Of a stretch of 64,000 nt of DNA, positions 1 to 8,453 are shown piece after piece. The DNA is taken from positions 1 to 64,000 of IMG/VR virus record IMGVR_UViG_3300028734_000019. One strand, written 5' to 3'. The notes beneath the pieces are model-generated. The model was given only the letters and a program-made list of their open reading frames with translations. It did not search any database and was not told where the DNA came from. Position 1 is the first letter of the stretch. Each line of letters starts with the position of its first letter. The translations under genes were made by a program, and so were the position numbers. Source of the DNA: a virus.

Positions 1-46
1 TTTTTAACATTTCATCTATAATTTTAATGATATCAGTTTCTCTCAT
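1..46 (-). CDS. Partial CDS, N-terminus only (runs off the left edge)
   Basis: An ATG on the minus strand at 46 opens a frame (MRETDIIKIIDEMLK) that is still open at the window edge. It overlaps the last codons of the methylase gene upstream (13-14 nt), an arrangement seen throughout this window. Only 15 residues are visible and they look helical; no function can be given. Confidence 0.5.
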   Translation of the reverse strand, partial: MRETDIIKIIDEMLK

Positions 47-545
47 TTGTTATTATTATTTCATTTCTAAAAATAAAATTATCTCCACTATATTTATTAA
101 TATTATAATCTTTATATAATTTTCTTATGAATTGGTTATCCTCATATGATATAATAACTTTTCCTTTGAGCTTATCAATTTCATTTTTTAGTTCTATATG
201 AAAATTTTCATTATAATTCTCACAATTTTCATATAAAAATTCTTTTTTATAATATGGAGGGTCTAAATACCAAAAAATATTTTCAGTATTATACATACTG
301 AAAATTTCTTTATAATCTAAGTGATGAATTATATTAGCATCAATTTTTTTATCATAAGTATTTATGTCATTATAAATTGAAAAATTAGGTTTAATTTTTA
401 AATAATTAAAAACACAGTAGTTACCACCAAATGGCTCACAATACATATCAATTTCATTAGGTATGAAATTTATTATAAATGAGTCATATAACTCTTTCTT
501 TTTATATCCAAATATCATTTCTATTATTTTATTAATGATAACCAT
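33..545 (-). CDS. DNA adenine N6-methyltransferase, D12/Dam class, short form
   Basis: Predicted to methylate adenine N6 in DNA using SAM, as phage Dam enzymes do to evade restriction or mark their genome. The two hallmark motifs are visible: EPFGG (motif I, SAM binding, about residue 37) and DPPYY (motif IV, catalytic, about residue 94), in the order expected for the D12 class. At 170 residues it is shorter than typical Dam proteins (about 260-280), so the target-recognition domain is reduced or lost; its specificity cannot be predicted. The start overlaps the end of the preceding gene (524-1246), suggesting translational coupling. The fold assignment is solid from the motifs; activity is inferred. 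Confidence 0.8.
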   Translation of the reverse strand: MVIINKIIEMIFGYKKKELYDSFIINFIPNEIDMYCEPFGGNYCVFNYLKIKPNFSIYNDINTYDKKIDANIIHHLDYKEIFSMYNTENIFWYLDPPYYKKEFLYENCENYNENFHIELKNEIDKLKGKVIISYEDNQFIRKLYKDYNINKYSGDNFIFRNEIIITNERN

Positions 546-1246
546 TCATTGAAAAAATTTCTAAAATTTTGATCTCCTCCAAGCTCTCTTTTAAATATCT
601 CAAACACTTTACTATCTTTGTATAGTCTATGTTCAATACTTGGAACTTCTTCAATATTATTATTAGTTATTTTTATTTTTTTAAAGTTTAAAAATTTTTT
701 AAATCCAAATGGTTCATCTGATAATATACGATAATCTGTATTACCATTTAAAACTCCATTTAATTCACTATCAGATAGAATTTTCAAATATACAGAAGCA
801 TCTGCCAATGCTGCATATTCAATATTTTCTAAATTTTCTGGTAAAAATACAGAGAATTCTATTTCTGCTTCATCATTAACGAATCCTCTATTTTCAAATT
901 CCTCGTCTATCTTCTTTTGTTCATTTTCAGGTAAATCATCATATTCGTATCCATTATCATCTAGAAAATCTTCCCATGACTGTTTTTTTCCAACTTCAAC
1001 TCTATTTTCAATAAAATTTGTTTCATCTGACAGTAACAGATGCTGTTTTTTCATCCAATCAAATACATTTACATTAATATCAAATCCGTAATTATTAAAC
1101 AACTCTAAAACTTTAGAACCTAATTTTAAATCTAATTCTTTATTGCCTATTTTAATTTTTGGCTGTAGTATATTATTAACACTCCATTTATCAATTTTTG
1201 AGAATGGTACTGTTTTTATTTCTTCGTTAAATCTTTTTATTTCCAT
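524..1246 (-). CDS. Unknown protein with capsid-targeting-like N-terminus
   Basis: A 240-residue protein that I do not recognise. It opens with MEIKRFNEE, which matches the MK/E-I-xx-F-x-E starts of several proteins in this window and resembles the capsid-targeting sequence of T4 internal head proteins, which the prohead protease cuts after an acidic residue. The middle is acidic (a run rich in Glu and Asp around residues 85-125). It lies immediately upstream of the methylase on the same strand. Packaging in the virion is an inference from the N-terminus only. Confidence 0.75.
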   Translation of the reverse strand: MEIKRFNEEIKTVPFSKIDKWSVNNILQPKIKIGNKELDLKLGSKVLELFNNYGFDINVNVFDWMKKQHLLLSDETNFIENRVEVGKKQSWEDFLDDNGYEYDDLPENEQKKIDEEFENRGFVNDEAEIEFSVFLPENLENIEYAALADASVYLKILSDSELNGVLNGNTDYRILSDEPFGFKKFLNFKKIKITNNNIEEVPSIEHRLYKDSKVFEIFKRELGGDQNFRNFFNEWLSLIK

Positions 1247-1330
1247 AATTTCCTTGTTTTTTGTGAAAGTATATATTAATTTTTTGATGAATTTTTTTTT
1301 ATATATACTTGAAAATATAATATAATATTA

Positions 1331-2746
1331 ATGAAAATCTACTCTAATGAATATATTACAGATTTTAACAAATTAAAAAATTCTGTTATAGGGTTTGAAT
1401 TTGAATTTTATACCGATAAATCATATTTTAAATTAATTGAATTATTAAATAATACTCTTGCTCCTATTCAGGTACATGGTTATAGAAAATATCACTCAAC
1501 TTTTACTCCAGATGAAAATAATTTTAAAATTGAACCAGATTTATCAGGTGGTGCTGATCTTGTAGAATTAATTACTGGACCAATACCTTATGTAAATTCT
1601 AAAATAATTTTATTGAAAATTTTAAAAGTTCTTGATAAATATGCTAGAACTGATGAAAAATGCTCTATTCACATCAATATATCTTTTGATGATATAGGTA
1701 ATGGTAAAGTATTAGATAATTTAAATAAGTTAAAATTAATTTTATCTGTAGATGAAGAACGAATATACAACTTTTTTCCTGAAAGAAAAAATAATATCTA
1801 TGCAAAAAGTGTTAAAACATTAATTCCATTCAAAGGTTTTGATTTTTCTACTAATGCAGTAGATATATTACAGAATAATGTACAAATAGGAAATACTAAA
1901 TATTATGGAATAAATTTTATACCAGCAGAAAATATTGAAGCATCTGGACAAAGATTAGAGTGGAGATATATTGGAGGAGATAATTATAATCAGAAATCAT
2001 CTGAGATATTATCATTAATGGATTATTTTATAGCAATTACTTGGAATTGTTGTGATGCTAAATTGGATGATAATGATTTAAAAAAATTACAAAAATATTT
2101 ATTTGAAAATATTAATATATTCAAAACATTTTCAAATTATAATGATTTTATTGCAGAATTTCCAACAATTGATATTCAAGTAGATAAATTGAATGATTAT
2201 AGTATAGTGAAAGCTTATTATGATACTATTTATACTAAGATATTTGACATGGTTAGAAATATTTATAATCTTAAAGATTGTATTATAAATTTAGATACTG
2301 AAGTTAATAGAATTGAATTGGTTGATGCAACTTTTAAAACAATATTTGATTTATATGATTTAGATTTTATTGAATGCTCTATGAATAATGGTAGATATAC
2401 AAGCTGTAATTTTATCTCATCAGAATTAGTTAATGGTACTATTCATGGCGGAGAAATTTCTGATACTGATATATTGAATTCTAAAATTGAAAGTGCTACG
2501 ATTGATTTAGATTCAGAAGTTAGTGATTGTTATTTATATCAATGTATGATTAACTGTAGAGTAAAAGGAAATTCTGTTATAAGAATGTGTAAGCTTGGAC
2601 CAAATGCAATTATAGATGATTCTGTTAAGATTGCAACTGATACTAACAATTATTTTCACACTACACCAACTGGAGAAGATATTAAAAAAGGACCAGAAGA
2701 TTTGAAAGATATGAAAATACCATTCACAAAAGGAAAAAAATGGTAA
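1331..2746 (+). CDS. Amidoligase (COOH-NH2 ligase fold) with a C-terminal beta-helix-like region
   Basis: Matches the phage and bacterial amidoligase family (glutamine-synthetase-like/gamma-glutamylcysteine-ligase-like fold), which forms amide bonds between a carboxylate and an amine using ATP. Visible motifs in order: GFEFEF (about residue 21, metal/ATP-binding glutamates), EPDLSGG...VELITGP (about 68-84), CSIHINIS (about 113-120) and RLEWRYIGG (about 211). These are the family's characteristic E-x-E, D-S...E-x-x-T-P, H-x-N and R-x-E-x-R blocks. After about residue 340 the sequence changes to short repeats with alternating N/C/D/I positions (residues 350-440), like a hexapeptide or small beta-helix, an unusual extension. 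It is first in a run of small genes (2748-4753) whose products share N- and C-terminal motifs; those are candidate substrates. Confidence 0.8.
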   Translation: MKIYSNEYITDFNKLKNSVIGFEFEFYTDKSYFKLIELLNNTLAPIQVHGYRKYHSTFTPDENNFKIEPDLSGGADLVELITGPIPYVNSKIILLKILKVLDKYARTDEKCSIHINISFDDIGNGKVLDNLNKLKLILSVDEERIYNFFPERKNNIYAKSVKTLIPFKGFDFSTNAVDILQNNVQIGNTKYYGINFIPAENIEASGQRLEWRYIGGDNYNQKSSEILSLMDYFIAITWNCCDAKLDDNDLKKLQKYLFENINIFKTFSNYNDFIAEFPTIDIQVDKLNDYSIVKAYYDTIYTKIFDMVRNIYNLKDCIINLDTEVNRIELVDATFKTIFDLYDLDFIECSMNNGRYTSCNFISSELVNGTIHGGEISDTDILNSKIESATIDLDSEVSDCYLYQCMINCRVKGNSVIRMCKLGPNAIIDDSVKIATDTNNYFHTTPTGEDIKKGPEDLKDMKIPFTKGKKW

Positions 2747-2747
2747 T

Positions 2748-3080
2748 ATGAAAATAGAAAAATTTAATGAAAATAATAGAGAAGATTATGACAATTTTGT
2801 AAATAAAGTTAAATCTTTGTTTTTAGAATTATGGGACGATAAATTAGGAATTTCAAGTTTTAAAATAGATACTAATGTCAGATTTAATCTATCTTTTAAT
2901 ATTAGTATGTCTATTACGAGTGATAATTTTGTAGAATATAATGAACTGTGTAATGTTTTAAACGATTCTGATTCAAGATTTCAATTAATTTCTGGCGTTA
3001 TGTATGCAAGCATAACAGATTTTAATAAACTTATTGATAATATTAAACTATTGCTAAATTCAAGAAAATTTAATGTATAA
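2748..3080 (+). CDS. Small protein with MKIEKF start and SRKFNV tail; paralog of 3514-3852
   Basis: 110 residues, starting two bases after the amidoligase stop. N-terminus MKIEKFNEN is T4-capsid-targeting-like; the C-terminus LLNSRKFNV belongs to the SKK[FY]N[VIL] tail family. The body contains a block (LFLELWDD, about residue 24) that is repeated in the product of 3514-3852, so the two are duplicates that diverged. Function unknown. Its position behind the amidoligase and the shared tail make it a candidate partner or substrate, which is inference. Confidence 0.8.
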   Translation: MKIEKFNENNREDYDNFVNKVKSLFLELWDDKLGISSFKIDTNVRFNLSFNISMSITSDNFVEYNELCNVLNDSDSRFQLISGVMYASITDFNKLIDNIKLLLNSRKFNV

Positions 3081-3082
3081 TA

Positions 3083-3514
3083 ATGAAAATAGATAAATTC
3101 AATGAAGGTTTTTTTAGTAAAAAAGATAAAATTTCATTGAAAAAAATAGGAGATTCTAAAGTTATAGATGATAGGATAAAGAAATGTGAAGAATATATAT
3201 CTTTATTAAAAAAAACATTTTTTAGTGATTTAAAATGCTTCATTAAATACGAATATTTTGAAGAATATGACAATTTATTATTAATAATTAATGTTTCAGA
3301 TAAGATAAGTAATTTTTCCAGTGATAAATTAAGGTTATCTAATAATTATAATAATTTTAAACTATTTTTGACTTACATAGAAGACCGTTGTGATTTCGTG
3401 ATATATCCTGGGAGTAATTCATCAACAAAAATTTCTTTGACATTTCATAACAATGTTGAAATATGTTTAGATGATTTATACACAAAAATAGATTCAAAAA
3501 AATTCAACATATAA
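3083..3514 (+). CDS. Small protein with MKIDKFNEG start and SKKFNI tail
   Basis: 143 residues. It begins MKIDKFNEG and ends IDSKKFNI, so it carries both shared termini of this operon while its middle differs from 2748-3080. The gene starts two bases after the previous stop and its own stop overlaps the next start, showing tight coupling. No enzyme motif is visible. Predicted cytoplasmic or head-packaged; no membrane segment. Confidence 0.8.
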   Translation: MKIDKFNEGFFSKKDKISLKKIGDSKVIDDRIKKCEEYISLLKKTFFSDLKCFIKYEYFEEYDNLLLIINVSDKISNFSSDKLRLSNNYNNFKLFLTYIEDRCDFVIYPGSNSSTKISLTFHNNVEICLDDLYTKIDSKKFNI

Positions 3515-3852
3515 TGGAAATAGATAGATTTCAAAGTGAAGGTAAAAATTTAGCTGATGAAGCTAAAGAATTATTTTTAGATTTATGGGATGATTCGTTA
3601 AAATTGTATCAAATGACATGCTATTCTTATATAGATACATCTGATAATATTTTTTATGAAATAAACACTAAAACTCGTGTAGCCATTACAAAAGAATCTT
3701 ATATTGATTATAAAGATATGTTTGATCTTATTCTAAGATGCGGAGAAAATTTTAAATATGAAAAGGATACATTACTGGTAAATTTTGATGATATTAAACC
3801 TTTTATAAAGGAAATGAAAATATTAAAAAACTCAAAAAAATATAATTTATAA
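3514..3852 (+). CDS. Small protein with MEIDRF start and SKKYNL tail; paralog of 2748-3080
   Basis: 112 residues; start overlaps the preceding stop by one base. The body has AKELFLDLWDDSLK near residue 20, closely matching the first small gene of this operon, followed by the same predicted alpha/beta pattern. It ends LKNSKKYNL. Two diverged copies with retained termini suggest that the termini, not only the fold, are under selection. Function unknown. Confidence 0.8.
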   Translation: MEIDRFQSEGKNLADEAKELFLDLWDDSLKLYQMTCYSYIDTSDNIFYEINTKTRVAITKESYIDYKDMFDLILRCGENFKYEKDTLLVNFDDIKPFIKEMKILKNSKKYNL

Positions 3853-4277
3853 TGATTACAAGCTTTGATACTAAATCAACAGATCATAATTTTTATTTTC
3901 CATCTGTTGCAGGGCCAGAAGGTAAAATTCCTTTTGCTGGAACTAATTATGGGGAGGAACCAAGGATAAAGAACTTCAAGCAATATTTTGGAGAATATCG
4001 AAAAGGATCTGATAAATTTGGCAAATTAGTTGAAAGAATAATGGAATTTTTAAGATTACCAGAATTTAAAGATCGTCTTAGTGAGAACGATGGACTAAAA
4101 TTTTTAATTTATGACTTTGAATCAAGATCACATATTAAAGTAGAAAAAATTAAACAATTATTAAGTAATGATACAAACCTTTATAGCTTTGATATTAAGA
4201 TAGATGATAAATTCATAACATTTTCTAATATAAACAAAACTAGAAAAGGTAGATATGTATCAGGTAGAAAAGATTAA
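3852..4277 (+). CDS. Unknown 141-residue protein of the amidoligase operon
   Basis: Starts on the last base of the previous stop. The N-terminal 45 residues are Gly/Pro/aromatic rich and look unstructured (PSVAGPEGKIPFAGTNYGEE), then a helical region with many charged residues. Unlike its neighbours it lacks the SKKFN tail, ending VSGRKD. I do not recognise it. Confidence 0.75.
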   Translation: MITSFDTKSTDHNFYFPSVAGPEGKIPFAGTNYGEEPRIKNFKQYFGEYRKGSDKFGKLVERIMEFLRLPEFKDRLSENDGLKFLIYDFESRSHIKVEKIKQLLSNDTNLYSFDIKIDDKFITFSNINKTRKGRYVSGRKD

Positions 4278-4282
4278 ATCAT

Positions 4283-4753
4283 ATGATAAAAAATTATAGT
4301 GACTATTCTCAAAAATTAAAAACTAATAATTTAGCAAAATCTATATGTGATACATTTACATCTGATACTAATTTTAAAGATTTTGATTGTTTAATATATA
4401 AGGATATACCAACAATATCAAAAAAAGATTATTCTTGTAATATAGAATTCTTTACTAAAGATGAAAAACAGTTAATATATAATTTAGATATTAGTTTTTG
4501 TTTAGATTCTGATAATTATTATATAATATGGATTCGTGATTCTTGGGTAGATTTAGAATATAAATATTTGAAAGTTTTTATGATTTTCATTCAATTCTTA
4601 ATATATTCATTTCATATAATTTCTGGTGGTAGTAAATCATATTTTTCATTTCAAGGTAAATCAGATGATGTTAATGATTTGGACGAAATAATAACTAATA
4701 TTAACCCTGAAAGATATGAAATTTTTAAACAATCAAAAAAATTTAATGTATAA
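4283..4753 (+). CDS. Small protein with SKKFNV tail
   Basis: 156 residues beginning MIKNYSDYSQK, which loosely fits the capsid-targeting pattern (aromatic spacing after MIK), and ending FKQSKKFNV, the tail shared with three other genes in this operon and with 44827-45612. A hydrophobic stretch at about residues 95-112 (FMIFIQFLIYSFHII) might be a membrane segment or a core helix. No known domain recognised. Confidence 0.8.
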   Translation: MIKNYSDYSQKLKTNNLAKSICDTFTSDTNFKDFDCLIYKDIPTISKKDYSCNIEFFTKDEKQLIYNLDISFCLDSDNYYIIWIRDSWVDLEYKYLKVFMIFIQFLIYSFHIISGGSKSYFSFQGKSDDVNDLDEIITNINPERYEIFKQSKKFNV

Positions 4754-4770
4754 CTTTTTAATAAATATTT

Positions 4771-6078
4771 ATGAATAAAAATTTAACTTTTGTGATATTA
4801 TTATCAATTGCTGCATTATCACTAGCAGGTACTGCAGCATATTTTTCGATATTTGGATTGACAAAATTATTTGCATCTGCAGGATTAGGTATAACTATAT
4901 TAGCAGCAGCTTTAGAATTTTCTAAGTTAGTCACAGTATCTTACGTTTATCGTTATTGGAAAAATATAAAGCCAATACTAAGAGCATTCTATGTTTTTGC
5001 TGTTGTGTTTATTATGTTTTTGACATCAGTAGGTATATATGGATTTTTGACTGGTGCTTATCAGCAATCTGCCAATAAATTAGAAAGTAGAGATTCTCAA
5101 ATAAAAATAGTTGAAAGTAAAAAATCACTATTTAAAGTTCAGTTAGATATGATAAATAAATCTATTGAGAGTTCAAATAATAGAATTAATACATTATCTG
5201 GATTGAGAACACAGCAAGAAAAACGTTTAGATGATTTATATACTAAAAAAAATAATAGTATCGCAAAAAGTGCAGAAAGTCATATAACAGGATCAGATAA
5301 TCAGATAAATATGATTAATTCTGATATCACCTTAAAAATGAAGCAAGCAAGTGTATATAATGACTCTATTTCATATTACGAGCAGAAGATTATTAATCTT
5401 AAGTCATCTGATGCAACAAATGAAATAGGTCCTTATAAATTTGTCGCAAAATTAACAGGAATACCTATTGATAATTTAGTTAATATAGTAGCATTACTTA
5501 TTATATGCGTGTTTGATCCATTGGCGATTACTTTATTAATAGGTATTAATCAATTAACAGAAAAAAAGGAGGACGATGAAGTTGAAGAAGATGAAGAAGT
5601 TGAAGAAGTTGAAAAAGAAAAATATAATAAAATAGTTATAGATGTTATAAACTATATTATTAATAATCCTAAATCTTTTGATATAAATACCAATATTGTA
5701 GAACCTATTGTAGAACCTATTGTAGAACCTATTGTAGAACCTATTGTAGAACCTATTGTAGAACCTATTGTAGAACCTATTGTAGAACCTATTGTAGAAC
5801 CTATTGTAGAACCTATTGTAGAACCTATTGATTATATGGATGAAATATACAATGAAATACGTGAGGAATGGTATAATGAAGAATTAGAATATCATTTTGA
5901 TAAATTGAATAATACTGAATTGGATGAAGAACCATTGGTAGAGGAATTAGAAGAATTTATGACTTTGTTTGATAATAATAATAACAACGATGATGATCTT
6001 ATAACAGTAATAAAAAGAGATGATTCTATAACTGAGTATTACTACGAAAATAATAAAAAGAAAAAACCACTCAATTGA
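4771..6078 (+). CDS. Multi-pass membrane protein with coiled coil and VEPI tandem repeat
   Basis: 435 residues. Three hydrophobic segments lie in the first 100 residues (about 5-25, 30-50, 70-95), then a long helical, probably coiled-coil region (about 100-215), then another membrane segment (about 235-260). The rest is acidic and low complexity: a Glu/Asp/Val block, eleven perfect VEPI repeats (about residues 310-353) and an acidic C-terminus. This suggests an inner-membrane protein with a periplasmic or cytoplasmic coiled coil and a flexible acidic tail. Its stop lies inside a hairpin that also ends the opposing gene. Role unknown; possibly a membrane-remodelling or superinfection factor, but nothing in the sequence proves that. 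Confidence 0.8.
   Translation: MNKNLTFVILLSIAALSLAGTAAYFSIFGLTKLFASAGLGITILAAALEFSKLVTVSYVYRYWKNIKPILRAFYVFAVVFIMFLTSVGIYGFLTGAYQQSANKLESRDSQIKIVESKKSLFKVQLDMINKSIESSNNRINTLSGLRTQQEKRLDDLYTKKNNSIAKSAESHITGSDNQINMINSDITLKMKQASVYNDSISYYEQKIINLKSSDATNEIGPYKFVAKLTGIPIDNLVNIVALLIICVFDPLAITLLIGINQLTEKKEDDEVEEDEEVEEVEKEKYNKIVIDVINYIINNPKSFDINTNIVEPIVEPIVEPIVEPIVEPIVEPIVEPIVEPIVEPIVEPIVEPIDYMDEIYNEIREEWYNEELEYHFDKLNNTELDEEPLVEELEEFMTLFDNNNNNDDDLITVIKRDDSITEYYYENNKKKKPLN
5698..5829 (+). repeat. Tandem 12-bp repeat, 11 perfect units, encoding VEPI
   Basis: The unit GTAGAACCTATT is repeated eleven times without a single difference and in frame. Perfect identity at DNA level, including third codon positions, points to recent slippage expansion and a copy number likely to vary between isolates or to be collapsed in assemblies. 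Confidence 0.95.
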
Positions 6079-6085
6079 GTGGTTT
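6064..6085. terminator. Bidirectional terminator between convergent genes
   Basis: Perfect inverted repeat AAACCACTCAATTGAGTGGTTT followed by a T-run on the plus strand and preceded by an A-run, so it can work in both directions. The plus-strand stop codon TGA lies inside it. Confidence 0.85.
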
Positions 6086-6091
6086 ATTTTT

Positions 6092-6844
6092 TTATCTATC
6101 CATAATGAACCAGCCTGTGTTTGTTTCTGATCTAACTTTTTCTACTATAGCATCCATTTTTTCTTTACCTTGAGTAATCATATCAGCAGCGTTATATTGA
6201 AAACTTCCAGGCATATTGAAATTGAATCTTCCAACTGCTTGACCCATTCTCATTTGACATAATCCAATAAGATATTGCTTGAAATATACATTATCAAAAA
6301 GTTCTTCTTCTTCAATTCTTGCATATATCTCTAACATCATATCAGTATCAATCATAGTTAATAAATTTAGATGCTTATTTATGTGATTAAAATTAAATCT
6401 TAATGTATTAGTGGTCATTTTATTTATTTGATCTGCAAATGCACTAATAACTGATCTATATACTCCTAATTCACCTGCTGTTGTTACAAAACTTGTTAAA
6501 AATGGTTGATTAGTTACACCAAGATTTATTGATAATTGCGGAGCTTGTATACCAAGTCTAAACATATTAGGATTATCTATCTTTACAATTCTAACCAAAT
6601 CTTCAACTTCTGGAGGTAAAACAATCGTTTTATTTCTATGATATTCATCCGTGTATATGAAATCTTTTTTTAGATAATAAAACATTTTTATTTTAGAGAA
6701 TTGATAGTTTTTATAGAACCAATCTAATGCTTCTTCTCTAACTAAACGAATTATTTCCATGTCAGGTAAAATTTTATCAAAAAGTCCTGATATTGTCAAA
6801 TCACCTTGAACTATATCGACTAATTGATCAATTGTCATTGCCAT
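6092..6844 (-). CDS. Putative virion neck/head-completion protein
   Basis: 250 residues, helix-rich N-terminus (an amphipathic helix around DMEIIRLVREEALDWFYKNY, about residues 27-46) followed by a beta segment with LPPEVEDLVRIVKI (about 77-90), a pattern I associate with phage neck or head-tail connector proteins. A second helical half includes a hydrophobic run near residue 185 and the C-terminus ends WFIMDR. It stands alone on the minus strand, with its own terminator. Family assignment is by resemblance, not by a diagnostic motif; a tail-completion protein is an alternative. Confidence 0.5.
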   Translation of the reverse strand: MAMTIDQLVDIVQGDLTISGLFDKILPDMEIIRLVREEALDWFYKNYQFSKIKMFYYLKKDFIYTDEYHRNKTIVLPPEVEDLVRIVKIDNPNMFRLGIQAPQLSINLGVTNQPFLTSFVTTAGELGVYRSVISAFADQINKMTTNTLRFNFNHINKHLNLLTMIDTDMMLEIYARIEEEELFDNVYFKQYLIGLCQMRMGQAVGRFNFNMPGSFQYNAADMITQGKEKMDAIVEKVRSETNTGWFIMDR

Positions 6845-7078
6845 AATTATATATTATTATTTTTTATTATATATAAATTTTAAACTTTAATAAATTAAAA
6901 GTAAATTCATATTCTTATTTCATTATTATATTTTTTGATAACATATAGTATTTATGTGTAGATATTTATCATTATATATATTTCAATAATGATTGCTACA
7001 TGTGCTAATTCCCTGAGTTTTTTGATATTCACAAATTTATATATAAAAAATAAGTTAATAAATTATATATATAAATCT

Positions 7079-7720
7079 ATGAAGATATTTAAATTTGAAA
7101 ATTTTGCTATAAATGAAAATATATCACTAATTAATCATGACGGAATATTATTAATCGTTGATGTTCAGTCTAATTTTAAGAAATATTTTCCTACTGATCC
7201 TAATGGTTTCATTAAAAAAATTGACAAATATTGTTTGGATTTTCCATCAGATGAAACAGGAAAAGGAGTGTATCAAATATGGGATTCAAATCAAGGTTCT
7301 AAGCCTACTTATAAATTTAAAAATGAGATAGATTTGATAGAAAAAAAATATGGAGTTAAAAAATTTTATTCTAAATATAAAGGAGGGTTTAAAGAATGGA
7401 TAACACATATTTTTGATAAAAAAACACTTGAAGAATTCAAATCAAGAAATAATGTATTTAAGAAAGGAGATGCATTTAGATTAAAGGAACAAAATGAATT
7501 CTTAATATATATAGGAAATAATCATCAATGGTTTTATGTCAATGATGAATTGGTAGAACTATTTAAAAAATTAAGAAATAAAAAGGTTATAATATGTGGA
7601 GGAGCAGAAGATGAATGCTTAGACGATGTATATATAGCATTAAAGTCGTTTAATGTTAATGTAATTAAAAATCATCAATATATCTATAGTGCTGAAACAG
7701 GTAACTATTTGAAGAAATAA
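7079..7720 (+). CDS. Isochorismatase-like cysteine hydrolase with capsid-targeting-like start
   Basis: The start at 7079 is chosen because it gives MKIFKFENFAINEN, matching the other CTS-like termini; the upstream extension to 6989 has no such feature. After it, GILLIVDVQSNF (the family's D-x-Q block with the catalytic Asp) and later KKVIICGGAEDECLDDV (the strand-loop carrying the nucleophilic Cys, normally G-x-x-T-x-x-C-V) identify an isochorismatase/nicotinamidase fold. The catalytic Cys is present in GGAEDEC. A long insertion lies between the two (about 70-150). Substrate unknown: a role in NAD metabolism is possible for this fold, and head packaging is inferred from the N-terminus. Confidence 0.65.
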   Translation: MKIFKFENFAINENISLINHDGILLIVDVQSNFKKYFPTDPNGFIKKIDKYCLDFPSDETGKGVYQIWDSNQGSKPTYKFKNEIDLIEKKYGVKKFYSKYKGGFKEWITHIFDKKTLEEFKSRNNVFKKGDAFRLKEQNEFLIYIGNNHQWFYVNDELVELFKKLRNKKVIICGGAEDECLDDVYIALKSFNVNVIKNHQYIYSAETGNYLKK

Positions 7721-7737
7721 AAAACAAATAAATTAAA

Positions 7738-8442
7738 ATGTTAAATTCAATACTAGCAGTAAATATCGTCAATATATTTCAAGATTATGGTTTTATAATT
7801 ACAGTTTTTTTAATAATAATACTAATTGCATATATGTTGATAAATAGTTCAGCAAAAAGAATAAAAGAACAAGAAGATAAGATTGATTCATTATATAATA
7901 GATTGGATAATATGATGAAAAAAATGCCAAATGATGACCATTCAGATTTACCAGCAAAATTCATGAATTTTGCTGAAAATGCGAATAAAATACAAATACA
8001 AATGTACCATTTGTTGCAAATATTTGATAGTGAGAGAATATCAATTTTTGAATTTCATAATGGAGGTAAAAATTTAGCAGGAATAGAATTTAAAAAATGT
8101 AGTAATACATACGAAGCAGTATCATTAGAAACTAAACCAATGATAAAAGAGATGCAAAATATGCCATTGAGTATAAATCCTCTTTGGAATCGAATATTAG
8201 CAACAAGAGAAGAAATTTTTATTCCATTAGTATCTAATTTGAAAGACCAATTTTTAAAAGATTATTTAACATCATTAGGAATAAAAACTTACTATTCAAC
8301 AATTTTAGAAGATTATGATAATACTCCAATTGGATTAATAACAATGGAATATTATAATCACACAAAAGAATTGACAACTGAACAATTTTCTGAATTTGCT
8401 GAAACAGCCATAAAAATAGCGGTGTTAATAAATAAAAAATAA
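7738..8442 (+). CDS. Membrane-anchored GAF-like protein
   Basis: 234 residues: one N-terminal membrane helix (about 15-36), a short coiled coil (about 38-62), then a globular domain with ISIFEFHNGGKNLAGIEFKK (about 101-120) and a C-terminal strand IGLITMEYYN, the layout of GAF/PAS-like small-molecule sensor domains. Probably an inner-membrane protein with a cytoplasmic sensor. It is followed directly by a second, diverged membrane-anchored protein of the same layout (8454-9101). No output domain is visible. Confidence 0.6.
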   Translation: MLNSILAVNIVNIFQDYGFIITVFLIIILIAYMLINSSAKRIKEQEDKIDSLYNRLDNMMKKMPNDDHSDLPAKFMNFAENANKIQIQMYHLLQIFDSERISIFEFHNGGKNLAGIEFKKCSNTYEAVSLETKPMIKEMQNMPLSINPLWNRILATREEIFIPLVSNLKDQFLKDYLTSLGIKTYYSTILEDYDNTPIGLITMEYYNHTKELTTEQFSEFAETAIKIAVLINKK

Positions 8443-8453
8443 TTCATAAGAGT

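Noticed and set aside
5698-5829. Regular repeat array as a CRISPR candidate
   Set aside because: Units are contiguous 12-mers in coding frame with no spacers.
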